Shown one piece after another: positions 39,443-49,800 of a DNA stretch of 64,000 nt (positions are counted from its first letter, which is position 1; each line of letters opens with the position of its first letter). This DNA is from Idiomarina ramblicola (GTDB lineage: Bacteria > Pseudomonadota > Gammaproteobacteria > Enterobacterales > Alteromonadaceae): contig NZ_PIQC01000003.1 of the NCBI RefSeq assembly GCF_003987255.1, forward strand, positions 186,001 through 250,000, given 5' to 3'. Made by a program: the position numbers and the translations under genes. The notes beneath the pieces were generated by a model. It was not told the origin of the DNA. It did not search any database and was given only the letters and a program-made list of their open reading frames with translations.

Positions 39443-40020
39443 GTTCAGAAATGCTAACACTTATCGTCCTCGGCTTTGTTGTACTGATATTTATCATTGC
39501 ATTCATCAGTATGTACAACACCATTATTTCTAAGCATAACCTGGTTAAACGTGCCTGGTCTGATGTAGCCAACTACGAACGCCAAAAGGTCAATATTCTT
39601 GACTCATTAGAGCCTGTGGTTGACCAATACACGTCGCACGAGGCGAGCACACTAAAAGACATTACGGAGCTGCGCCAGAACATTAAATCACTGGACGGAA
39701 AGGAACCGGATGTTGAAACGTTAGGTCAGATTCAAAAGCAAACCGACGAGCTGATCAAAGGCATGTCCATTACGGTCGAAAGTTACCCAGACTTGAAAGC
39801 CAATACAGTGTATCTGGACTTAATGGGACAAATAAAAGACCAGAACGAGAACGTCGGGGCAGCTATTTCTATCTTTAACCGTAACGTTGAGATATTTAAC
39901 AGTTATATTGAGAGCTTCCCAAGCAATATTGTCAACGGAATGTCAGCAAAGAAAAATCGCATTACCGAATTCAGTGATTCTATCACCGATCAAAACATTG
40001 AGTATAAACCAAGCTTTTAA
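39439..40020 (+). CDS. lemA: LemA family protein
   Basis: 193 residues. One N-terminal membrane segment (about 6-28) is followed by the LemA signature MYNTIISKHNLVKRAWSDV and helical coiled-coil region (ANYERQKVNILDSLEPVV). LemA proteins have a short outside N-terminus and a helical bundle; their role is not settled. Translationally coupled to the upstream membrane protein. A GC-rich stem-loop follows the stop. Confidence 0.93.
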   Translation: MSSEMLTLIVLGFVVLIFIIAFISMYNTIISKHNLVKRAWSDVANYERQKVNILDSLEPVVDQYTSHEASTLKDITELRQNIKSLDGKEPDVETLGQIQKQTDELIKGMSITVESYPDLKANTVYLDLMGQIKDQNENVGAAISIFNRNVEIFNSYIESFPSNIVNGMSAKKNRITEFSDSITDQNIEYKPSF

Positions 40021-40034
40021 CCGTTATTGTTCAA

Positions 40035-40067
40035 CCTGCTCACCCCACCTTATATAGGGTGAGCAGG
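40035..40067 (+). terminator. Stem-loop after lemA
   Basis: CCTGCTCACCC pairs perfectly with GGGTGAGCAGG over 11 bases around an 11-base loop, 15 bases past the lemA stop. There is no clear T tract, so it is a terminator or mRNA-stabilising hairpin; it also lies between convergent genes. Confidence 0.6.
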
Positions 40068-40123
40068 CTCTCATGCTCGAAGCTGCTCTGTGGCTACAAG
40101 TGCGGCAAAGTCTGGAAAGCCCA

Positions 40124-42496
40124 TTACGGCCGCTCTGGTTTTGCTATTTCACTAATATTTTCCAACAAATAATACTCAATGGTTTGATTTTCACGGCCAA
40201 AGTTCACCACTTTTCGAACCACAATGTCATCGTGCCCGTCGTTGTTTGCATCCATCACAATTAAGGCGCCATCCACATTCTCAAACTCAGTATCAACCAA
40301 CGTGAACCCGTTTGCCGTTCCTCGCCAAAGCATATCCCAGGCTTGAGGGCGGTCTAGAGGGTTACCTGTGGTAAGCATAATGTCTAACTTACCATCATTA
40401 TCAAAATCGACCGTTTTCATTTGATTCCAAGCAGGATCATTACCTTCTGACTGTGGACTTTGTGCTAGCACGTAATCGTCAGTGGCATCGGTGAAACTGC
40501 CGTCGCCATGACCCAGTAATACTTGCAGGTAATTTCCAACGTAGTCATCTGAGCGTGCGACTATCAAGTCAACATGCTCATCGTCATTTAAATAACGCTC
40601 AACCAACGCATTCGGCATACCAAAGTCTTCCACGCCGGGTAGCGGGATCACTGCGTCAGATACTTGCGGGTAGGGGCTACCAGGGTCAGTAAATTGTCCC
40701 TCACAGTAATTCGCCGAAACAATAGACGCATGGAACCATTCTTTAGCGGTCAATAGTAAGTCATCACAGCCCGAGCCGTTATAATCACTCAATAAAGTTT
40801 TAAAGAATAAAAAGCCATTATCCCCGCTTTTAAGGCCTGCGGGCACCACATCGTTGTTTTTTGTGAAGTTACCCTCACCATCATTTTCTAATGCAACGAT
40901 AATCTCATCCGAAGGAATTCCGTCATGGAACCAGCTTTGCGTTAGCACAATGTCAACGTCACCGTCGCCATCAATGTCCCCGGCACCTCCTGAATGATAA
41001 AAGCCCGGTGTGTCAAAGTTGAGTTTATCGTCGGCTAAACTGTACTGATACTGGGCGTTCCTGGTAATAAGGTGTGCCCTATCGCCTGTTCCTTCTTCGG
41101 TATCAAGCCCGGTGCCGTATAACAGTAAGTCTGTAAAGCGATTACCGGTAAAGTCAGCGTGTAAAAACCGAATAAAGTGCACCATTTCGGGCAATGGCTG
41201 GTCCCCTAACACTGCATTGGGTGCCAACACAAAGCCCTGTTCAGTATTTAAATACACCTCGAACTCGGTAAACTCGCCAGACCACCCACCGTAATTATCA
41301 CCGGAATCCCAGCTGGGCCCGCCCAAAACTAGGTCATCGCGGCCGTCGGCGTTTAAATCAGTGACATAATAGTCCGACAGAAAACTCGCGAAGTCAGGGT
41401 TCATCATACGGAAAAATGGCTCTTTGTGTCGCGCAAATACCCAAAAGGGTTCTCTAACATGGTCTCGCACATTCACTTTTACTGTTTCAGAGAAATTCTC
41501 AGACGTTAGTTCTACGTCAAACTCGGCATCATCCTCAACCCACGGCATTTTTAGCCATGCTGAGAAGTCATCTATGCGCTCAACTTCACCAAAGGCATCT
41601 AATCCAGAAAACTCAATGCGAGTGCTTATATTCTCGACACCCACATACAGCCAGCGCCCTTCATTCACGTCACTACCGTTGCCCAAGTCGCTATAAACCA
41701 CAACGCTTCCAGGCGCATTCTCTGTAAATTCAGCAGTAACCTCACAGTCGCCAGTCAAATAATCAGTAACGTAACGGTTTCCGTCTAACTGACCACCGCA
41801 TCCAGTCACGCTATCGGTATAGTATCCGTCGCCTGGTGCTACCGTAAATTCTGCCCGGTTACCATGTATCACCGACTCTGTGCCTGGGCTCACGCTCCCG
41901 TTTCCTATCACCCGTGAGGTCACCTGATACTCACTAACCGCAAAGTTAACCCGCACATCGCAACTTTCATTAATTGGCCCAGTCGTATATTCACCGCTAC
42001 TATATGTGCCACCACAACCGCTGGCCGACTCAACCGAAAAGCCACTTTGAGTGGTTACATCAAAGGTAAAGGTCTCTCCAGGGCTTACAGCAACCTCGTC
42101 AGGTCTAACATCACCACCTTCATTATGTAACGTGGAGATAGCGATGAAGTCTTGCTTGGGAAGAAAAGTTGCAGAAACCTGGCAGGAGCCTTCTATTGGC
42201 GCGGTAACATAGTCGCCTTCTAGCAACTCACCGTTACAACCGCTAATATCTGCCAGCTCGTAGCCCGGGTTAGTTGTAATGCCGAAGCGAGCCCTCTGCC
42301 CCTGTTCCATGTTTTGTGTGGCGGGGCTTAAGTGTCCACCGGGGTTAAAGTCTGTCGTAACAGCGTAAGTTTGTGGTGCACTAATAGCCGCTAGCAGTGT
42401 TGTCAAAACACTACCGCGTTCTTCTTCCTGCTGCGCCAAAGCAGCCCAACTTGAGGCCAATAAAGTAATAAATAATAGATGGTTAACGTTTTTCAT
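40124..42496 (-). CDS. Exported FG-GAP/VCBS repeat protein with B-repeat modules
   Basis: 790 residues with a signal peptide (about 1-21, ALAQ). A short hydrophobic patch RGSVLTTLLAAIS follows at once. Residues about 43-270 hold three B-repeat-like modules with paired Cys (DISGCNGELLEGDYVTAP, SGCGGTYSSG, TGCGGQLDG). The C-terminal 420 residues contain FG-GAP/VCBS repeats with Ca-binding loops such as DLNADGRDD, DIDGDGDVD, DFDNDGKLD and DANNDGHDD, expected to form a beta-propeller. It is divergent from the clan CD peptidase gene (42633), 136 bases away. A cell-surface or secreted binding protein is likely. Confidence 0.83.
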   Translation of the reverse strand: MKNVNHLLFITLLASSWAALAQQEEERGSVLTTLLAAISAPQTYAVTTDFNPGGHLSPATQNMEQGQRARFGITTNPGYELADISGCNGELLEGDYVTAPIEGSCQVSATFLPKQDFIAISTLHNEGGDVRPDEVAVSPGETFTFDVTTQSGFSVESASGCGGTYSSGEYTTGPINESCDVRVNFAVSEYQVTSRVIGNGSVSPGTESVIHGNRAEFTVAPGDGYYTDSVTGCGGQLDGNRYVTDYLTGDCEVTAEFTENAPGSVVVYSDLGNGSDVNEGRWLYVGVENISTRIEFSGLDAFGEVERIDDFSAWLKMPWVEDDAEFDVELTSENFSETVKVNVRDHVREPFWVFARHKEPFFRMMNPDFASFLSDYYVTDLNADGRDDLVLGGPSWDSGDNYGGWSGEFTEFEVYLNTEQGFVLAPNAVLGDQPLPEMVHFIRFLHADFTGNRFTDLLLYGTGLDTEEGTGDRAHLITRNAQYQYSLADDKLNFDTPGFYHSGGAGDIDGDGDVDIVLTQSWFHDGIPSDEIIVALENDGEGNFTKNNDVVPAGLKSGDNGFLFFKTLLSDYNGSGCDDLLLTAKEWFHASIVSANYCEGQFTDPGSPYPQVSDAVIPLPGVEDFGMPNALVERYLNDDEHVDLIVARSDDYVGNYLQVLLGHGDGSFTDATDDYVLAQSPQSEGNDPAWNQMKTVDFDNDGKLDIMLTTGNPLDRPQAWDMLWRGTANGFTLVDTEFENVDGALIVMDANNDGHDDIVVRKVVNFGRENQTIEYYLLENISEIAKPERP

Positions 42497-42546
42497 ACAT
42501 TTCTCCTTGCCGTTAACCTTAGCAATAATTTAGTGCTGTTTTCTAG

Positions 42547-42597
42547 ACTTTAGTCTGGCGTCAAATTTTCCAACTTGCCATTGTTTAAACTTTAGTC
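42547..42597. repeat. Paired ACTTTAGTC sites in a divergent promoter region
   Basis: ACTTTAGTC occurs at 42547-42555 and again at 42589-42597, start-to-start distance 42 bases, about four helical turns. The first copy also sits in the near-palindrome AGACTTTAGTCT. The pair lies between divergent genes 40124 and 42633 and may bind a shared regulator. Confidence 0.35.
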
Positions 42598-42632
42598 AAA
42601 ACTACTTACCAGGTATCAGAAAGGAAATCGCT

Positions 42633-43778
42633 ATGTTTCGTTCGCTGCTAATTGTTTTACTAATTTGTCTGTCAACCAATGCTCAGGCGCTTCAACAAAC
42701 ACCTGCCGAGCGAGACTCCTCGGTTTTAAGCATTCTCACGGCTTGGCTCAGCCTTAATAACGATGGCCCTGAGCAACCTGAAGCAAAACCCGACGTTATG
42801 CTGCGCGTTGTACGTGTCACCGAAGACTGGATGCCATACGCTAGTACCGACGGTTGGACTGCGGCAGCTTTAATTAAGGAAAGCGACTCACTGAAGTATT
42901 ACGAAGTGGCTATTTGGGAAGAAGTTGATGCCGTTCATTTGTACGCTTTTGATGAGGACTTTGACCCCTATTACGGCTTACAGCCAGGAATCTCAGACGA
43001 AGAAAAAATAGAATACCGTGAGCAATATCGAATTATGCGGTTCGAGGACATGCCAGAGCCATACAGCCCGGCTAGAAGCGAGTTTTTAACGGAAGCCTTT
43101 GCTGAGTTTACGGCGCATATTGTCGAGCAGCACACTGACGTTGATCACCACCTTATGTATAGCGGTCACGGAGGTCCTGGCGGCCAACTTTTTGCGGGTC
43201 AAATGAGCAGTTATCACGCTGGGCAGTTTCTTGCTACCTGGACTGAACAGTTAGGTAAACGGCTGGGTGTTATTGACATGGGCGGCCCTTGTAACAAAAG
43301 TGCCGTAAGCGACAATAGCAACTTTTGTCAGTACAGCCAGTTTTATGTCGCCAGCGACTTACCCAACGGGGGTTATCAATTTGACGACTGGACCAGTGAA
43401 AAGTATTTAGAAACTCAACCAGAGCATCAATATCATCGTTTGTTAGGTGACAATGAGAACTTAGTCGATGCCTTGGAAGGCCGAATAGATTTAAAACGAC
43501 AAGCTTACGAGTATGCCCGAAATAACATGATTCAAAACCAGGTCATGCAGGCTAACTATCTCTTTAATTGCGATAGCTACTTAACATTTCAGGAGGCATT
43601 GGACGCATTTGCGCAAAACCAACCAATCAATCAAACTCGTGACTTACGCTATAACCTAGAGCAGCAAAACGCGACCCAGTTACTTGGGCTATTTGACGCT
43701 ATGATCATCCACTCTGCTGACAATAAAGACTTTTTTGAATGGCCTGAAGAGCATAACGGTGTACAAATTATCGAGTAG
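42633..43778 (+). CDS. Exported clan CD cysteine peptidase homologue (clostripain/C11-like)
   Basis: 381 residues with a signal peptide (about 1-19, AQA). AAAGGAAA lies 6 bases upstream of the start. A hydrophobic SSVLSILTAWLSL patch follows the signal. HHLMYSGHGGPGG places a clan CD His at about 179, and GVIDMGGPC a Cys at about 220, 41 residues later and at the end of the next hydrophobic strand. This His-then-Cys order, and a following FYVASDLPNGGYQFDDW, match clostripain-like enzymes (their VxSEE..GxGWxY). Whether it is active is uncertain because the usual D-x-C is replaced by GGPC. It could be an exported protease. Confidence 0.7.
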   Translation: MFRSLLIVLLICLSTNAQALQQTPAERDSSVLSILTAWLSLNNDGPEQPEAKPDVMLRVVRVTEDWMPYASTDGWTAAALIKESDSLKYYEVAIWEEVDAVHLYAFDEDFDPYYGLQPGISDEEKIEYREQYRIMRFEDMPEPYSPARSEFLTEAFAEFTAHIVEQHTDVDHHLMYSGHGGPGGQLFAGQMSSYHAGQFLATWTEQLGKRLGVIDMGGPCNKSAVSDNSNFCQYSQFYVASDLPNGGYQFDDWTSEKYLETQPEHQYHRLLGDNENLVDALEGRIDLKRQAYEYARNNMIQNQVMQANYLFNCDSYLTFQEALDAFAQNQPINQTRDLRYNLEQQNATQLLGLFDAMIIHSADNKDFFEWPEEHNGVQIIE

Positions 43779-43798
43779 CCTGACGTTTCACGTCAGGC
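43778..43798. terminator. Perfect hairpin at the stop of the clan CD peptidase gene
   Basis: GCCTGACGT and ACGTCAGGC form a 9-base stem with a TTC loop, beginning on the last base of the TAG stop. It has the same CCTGA...TCAGG ends as the palindromes at 43864 and 53992. No T tract. Confidence 0.55.
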
Positions 43799-43863
43799 GC
43801 GATATTCAAAAGCGCTGCGTGCTTGAGCTCTTTTTACGGTAATTGAAATACGGAGAGGACTCA

Positions 43864-43883
43864 CCTGATGCAATAGCATCAGG
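43864..43883. repeat. Palindromic repeat, copy 1
   Basis: CCTGATGC-AATA-GCATCAGG, a perfect 8-base inverted repeat directly after the TAG stop of the giant propeller gene. The same 20 bases, with one more matching base on one side and four (CTAC) on the other, occur at 53992-54011, also just past the end of a minus-strand gene. A degenerate copy is at 50316. It behaves like a REP-type element or terminator. Confidence 0.7.
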
Positions 43884-46800
43884 CTACTCCTCTTTTGCAT
43901 CCTGCAATGCCTGCCAGGCCATTATTAACATCAACATTCCCCCCGCAGGTTGCTGGTTACGGCTGTTAATCTGCGCGAATAGTGCCGAAACATTTTTCGA
44001 ACCATCCATGTGTAAAACACATTCACGTAATGGGTTTAATCCGCTGCAATCGCCCGTCCACTCAGAGGCAACAAAACCATCATCAGGCATCGCGACCAAA
44101 GTTACCGTATCACCTCGAGCAATCTCCAGACGACAGTCGTCACCACAAACCGCCGCCAGGGGGTCAACACCAATATCTCCCGACAATGGTGCGTTTAAAA
44201 CCAACCAAACAGGAAAGTAATCCTGATACACACTACTAAAGCCACCTGAGAGATAGTCAAAGCCATCACCCCAGCAAATTAACTCACCATCGTTACTAAG
44301 AGCGCAAGCCCCACGATCATCAACTTTTACCGCTCTAAACTCCCCGTCAGGGGCATCAAGTAAACCATAACTATTATTGCCCCAACACTGCAACGACGCA
44401 TCATCCATTACCGCGCAGCCGCCCCATCTATGGACGCTGACTTGCTTGACATTATCGCGGGGGATATCATTTTCATTAATCGATCCCCAGCACTCCACCT
44501 CGCCGGAAGCAGTTACCCCACAAACACTGAAGTAATCACGATGACTGCTCAGTGAAAGCTGAACAAATTGAGTATCTGGTGCCGGAAAAAAGTCTGTGTT
44601 CTCCCCCCAACACTGGGCTCTGCCCGACCCATCTAAAACGCACGCTCGCGATTGACCAATACTTAGCGAATGATAAGGGCCTGCTCCGGCTGGTGCTGCA
44701 TACGCTAGAAACGAGCTTCCCCAGCACAACAACTTACCGTCATCCCTGATAGCACAGGCAAAACCGTTACCCACATCAATTTCAGAATAATACCCAGTAG
44801 GGACATCAGCAACGCTTTCTGACCAACAATGTAAGGTTTTGTCATAACGAATACCACAGTATTCTGGCCCGGTCGCTATATGTGTAAAGCGTTGGGTGCT
44901 GGGGTAGTTAAGCGGCGGTACCCCCTCTGTTAGAGTAAAGCAATTGAGGTGACCCGTTTCACTGATATAACAACCACTGGAAGAGTTGTTATCAAACGAC
45001 TCAAACCCATTGGTGGTCTCAAAAGGTGATTCCGCGAGAAAGTGCGCCGTTATATTTTTGTCTCCCGATAACCGGATAGCACAGCGAGACTCTTTGCTAA
45101 CACAGTCTCCAGACCAATAGGCAAAATTAACGGCATCTGCATTAAGTATTAGCGTCTGAGTAGAAGTTCCTGATAAAGAACAGTCGCTGTCACAGAGCAA
45201 GTCGCCATTTTTATCAAAAATAGTGCCTTCACCCTGTAGTGTCAGTTCAACCGTAACCGATTGTGGATTCCGCCCCAGTAGCATGCCGTCTGGCAGTGGC
45301 GAGCCCAATGATTCGCCGTCTTGCCAACACTCAACGCGACCTTGATCACTGAGTACGCAAACCCGATTGCTGACAACGTCAATTTGCTGCAACGAATTAT
45401 CCAGCGTGTACTCCCCATAGTTCTGTGAGCATTTACCAAAGCCCAGCGCGGTTATACCACAGACGTTGTAGCCACTAATGTCAAAATCGCTAAAATTATT
45501 TACGCTTGCCGGGGCATTAACCTCTCGTGAGGCACATTGCATTCGGCCGTCCGTTAACCGAGCACAGACCCCTGCATCAGACACCCTAATATCAACGGCA
45601 TTGATTAAGTCTATCTCGGCTTCGGCCAGTGAAAACGTGTTATTTTCACCGCCACACACAACGCTCCCCCGTTGCTGCAACGCACAGCTAGTGTTCTCGT
45701 TAGCAACCATACTAATCGTGTTGCTGACATCCAGTGAGGCTTGATTAAAACGGTTATTCCCCCAACAAATCCCGCGACCGGAGGTGAGTCGCGCACACGC
45801 ATGCGTATTACCGGTTGTTAATTGAACCACGTTGGTAAGATCTGGCACGTTGGCGACAACGTTAAGCGTGCTATCGCCCCAACAACTAACCCCCTGTTGC
45901 TGAGTAATGGTACAGCCAAACTGATCACTTATCGCGATAGACAGATGACTGCCTGCTGGCGCCTCTAAGGCTTGATTAACCGCTGAATCTTTTGCCCAGC
46001 AATAAACCGCTCCCTGGCGGGTGATACCACAGCCACCGGCTGCATTAAGCGATAAATGTTGATATTGCGGGGCTGCAGTCAACGAGGTCGCGGAAAACAA
46101 AGCTTTTATCTGATGATAAGGCTGGCCACTGATTTCACAGTGTGAAGAAGTGCCACGGCAGTCGCCTTCCCAACCTGTAAAGCGATAACCCGGCTCAGGT
46201 TGAGCAGTTAGATCAAATACTGCTTTTTTCGGAATAAGCAATGAACAATCGTTCGCACAACTACCTTCACCGTCAATATTGACAGTACCTCCAGTCGTGA
46301 CTTCCACGTCTATTTGTGACTGCGTAGAGTCACCGTTTCTAACCACGATATTATTCGCCACTTGACCGCTGCAAAAAAGTGCTCCTTCACGGTTAACAAC
46401 GCAAAATCCCTGGTTACTCGTCACGTCAATCGCAACGGCATCTTTTATGGGAGGAATTAAATCAGGTTGGCAATAAGACTCATAGTCCGTCGTTATTCCA
46501 CACCACGTTGGGAATCCAACCTCATCGTAACGCTCGACAATAAGCCAATCATGCTGATTCAGAAAATCAGTTTCAACATAAGCTCCCCAACACTGCCAAT
46601 CACCCTCTTCCGGACGCGCACAGGCACTATTATTAGAAGCCATTATTTGCACAAAACTTGCATCTGGTACGTTCTCAGTAACCTGATTGCTGTCGCCCCA
46701 GCATTGCACCGTGCCCGAGTATTCAAGACCACAGGCGAAGTCATCACCAACCGCTAACTGCTGAAAAGGCACCAACGGTGCGCTTAGGTTGTATCCACTT

Positions 46801-49800
46801 CCCCAGCATGCAACTCTACCGCTATCACGCTTCGCACACCGAATCATCGAGCCAACGTAAATATCATCCCAACGCCCGTCCACCGGATAATTAATTGACC
46901 TGCGCTGTTGAGCAAACCAACACACCACCGTGCCGTCGGTTCGTAGACCACAAAAACGGTCTTGTGCTGCGTCTACTTGCGTGAATTGCCCAGCAGGGGT
47001 AAACGGGGCCGGTTCGGCATTGTTACGCCAACAATTTAGCTGCCCATTAGCGGCAACAGCACAACCACCAAAGTCGCCGATACCGACCAGCTTCAACGAG
47101 CGTTGACTCAAATCGGCTGCGGGTTCAAAAGTAACACTGACCAACGCATTATCGTTAACCGACACTCGGCAACTGTCATTGGTGCCGGAACAATCGTCAC
47201 CCCAACCGACTAGTCCGTCCCCCCTAGCGGACAGTAGCAACGGACTACCGGCGCTCAAATGCCATTCACAACTGTCCTGACAACTGAATTGTCCATCATT
47301 GGCCGTAACCGTGCCCGGCCCTGTTACGCGCACTGCTACCGTTTTTTGAACGTCCCATGGCCCCACTGCAACAGGTTGCTCCAGCCAGTTTTCGGCGTCG
47401 CCCCAACAAGATAGTCGATAGTTTTCCGATATTGCACAACCACTCTCAACGTTCCCCGCTATTTGCATCGCCTGAGCTATCGACACCGGATCGGAGCCAC
47501 TATAGGCACACTGAATCCCCTGGCCAGGGTACAATCCACACACTCTGCCATCACGAATGCTCATATCGAAAAGTCCGGGTCGCGGAACACCATCGCGCGA
47601 ACCTTGTAGTGGCAATACCAGTTCGCCACTGACACCAAATAACTGTTCATCATCGCCAACTAAGAACATGTAGTGTGATTTGTCGTTCAGCAACGATGGG
47701 TTATCATTACAGCTGACTTGATAATCACTGCCTAACGCACATACATGCACATCAGAAAAACCGACTTCGATGAAATTACCGTCCATTCTAAAATTTTCAT
47801 CGCCCCAGCAATGGGCATTACCGTCTTCAGCGATACCACAAATTCGCTGACGGCCAAGTTGCAATTGTTTAAATGGAACCGCCGGTTGGTTGTTTTCGAT
47901 GTTAGCCGCTACCTCACCCCAACAAGCGACACTACCCACTTGATCTAGGCCGCAAGAATAGTCGGCAGCTGCATAGACTTGCACAAACGGGCTAGCAGGT
48001 GCCTCTAGCTGATTTTTTGTATTATCTCCAAAACAGAACGCGGTGCCGTCGGCTGACAAGGCACAACCATGGTTATCACCCAAGGCGACGCGAGGCTTAG
48101 GGGCAAAGTTATCGACATCTGGAATTTCGAATTGGGCAGTCACTTGACGAATATCGCGGGCAGTAATTTGGCATTCGCTTGAGTTGCCCTGACAAGCACC
48201 CCGCCAGCCGACAAATGCGTTATCGCCTGCCGCCACGGCAGTTAAGGTTACTTGCTCGCCATCCTCAACTTGGTAATCACAGCGCTTTTCATGCGCCATG
48301 CAGTCATTACGGCCGGTCACTCTCACTTTTCCGCTACCAGCGATATGCAAGCGCATAACACCCACATCGCCCAGGCCTTCAGTGATGACGACTTCTTCGC
48401 GCGAATGGTCGTTAACACAATAGCCCAGCCCTTTGCTAACAGCAGACTCAGCCACAACACATGGACCTTTAACATCTAAGACAGATACCGACTGCTGAAC
48501 TGCGTCACGGTACGAATCCCCCCAACAAAAAAGCTGCTCTGTCTCTGTTACCCCACAGATCCTGTCTTCTTCGCCGGACAAGCTTAGAAACATATCCGTC
48601 GAAGGGGTTTCGAAGGACGGTGAAACGTCTCCCCAACAGACTACCCCCCCTTCTAACTTAGCTCCGCACGCTTGGGTGTCTGTTACCCCAACGCCAATGT
48701 AATTACCATCAGGAGCATCAGTTTGGCCATCACCGTTATTACCCCAGCAAAGCATCTGCTGTGCATCGGTTATGCCGCACACAAACTGGTCACCCAGATC
48801 AAAGTCGACAAACGTAGCGTCTGGTGACTGTCGCAATGCAAGAATCTCGTCACCCCAACACGTAATATCGCCTCCCGTACTAAGAGCGCAGCGAGTGCTT
48901 GCATTAATCTCTACTTTTGCAATCGCCTCGTTAAACGGTATATCCTCTTTTCGATCAGCAGAATCCCAGCAATCAAGTTTTCGATCTTCTTTAATGATAC
49001 AGCCATTAAAACGATTGCCACTGATTGCGAAGGCTTTGTGCTCAGATACATACTGCCCATCACATTGGGCAAAACCTGCAGTGTCAATAAAACAATCTGA
49101 AGAGGCTATTAACGATGCATTTTCGGGCAGCGTATCGCGCGATTCAACAGGACCGAATTCTGCAACGACATTCACATCAGCATCAGCTCGGATACGACAA
49201 AAAGGCTGCGTGCCCTCGCACGCACCTTGCCAACGCGTAAAGTTTCGACCGCGAGCTTGCAACAATACGCTTTTCCTATCGACCCACTGTTGCTGGCATT
49301 GGCTGTCACAATCAAATTCACCGTCAAAGGTTCCAACTACCCCAGTGCCTTTTACGTCTACTGAGACGTTAATTGAATTACTCAACTCACGTCCGATGAA
49401 ATTATCTGGCGGTGTTGTACGTTGTTGCCGATTATCCCCCGAGCAGCGCAATGTGCCATCGTTTTTCATTTCGCACCGAGAATCGCCGTAACGCGCAAAA
49501 CTTTGGTAGTCTCCAGAAGCCAGAACATTTGTATCTGTCTTGTTCCAACAAAGAGTACTGCCATCGATTCGATCTCCACAAACGTGCGATGTAGTGCTAT
49601 AGAGTCGTTGATACAACCCTATTGGCGCGTCGCCAGATGAAGCGTCCCAACATTCTGCTTTGCCGCCTTCCGTTAACCCACAGGTTACTGCACCGGTGGC
49701 AAGCTGAATGTAGCGTTTATGAGTAATGGGTAGTTGACTAAAACCGGTTGTACCCCAGCAGCTCAATTCTCCTTGTGCGGTTAATGCACAGCCACCGCTA

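Noticed and set aside
43843-44220. Plus-strand open frame of 125 codons at the end of the propeller gene
   Set aside because: Antisense to the last propeller unit; composition reflects the complement of Cys/Trp/Gly-rich coding sequence.
48772-49491. Plus-strand open frame of 239 codons
   Set aside because: Long only because the repetitive propeller gene has few stops on its complement; no start signal or recognisable fold.
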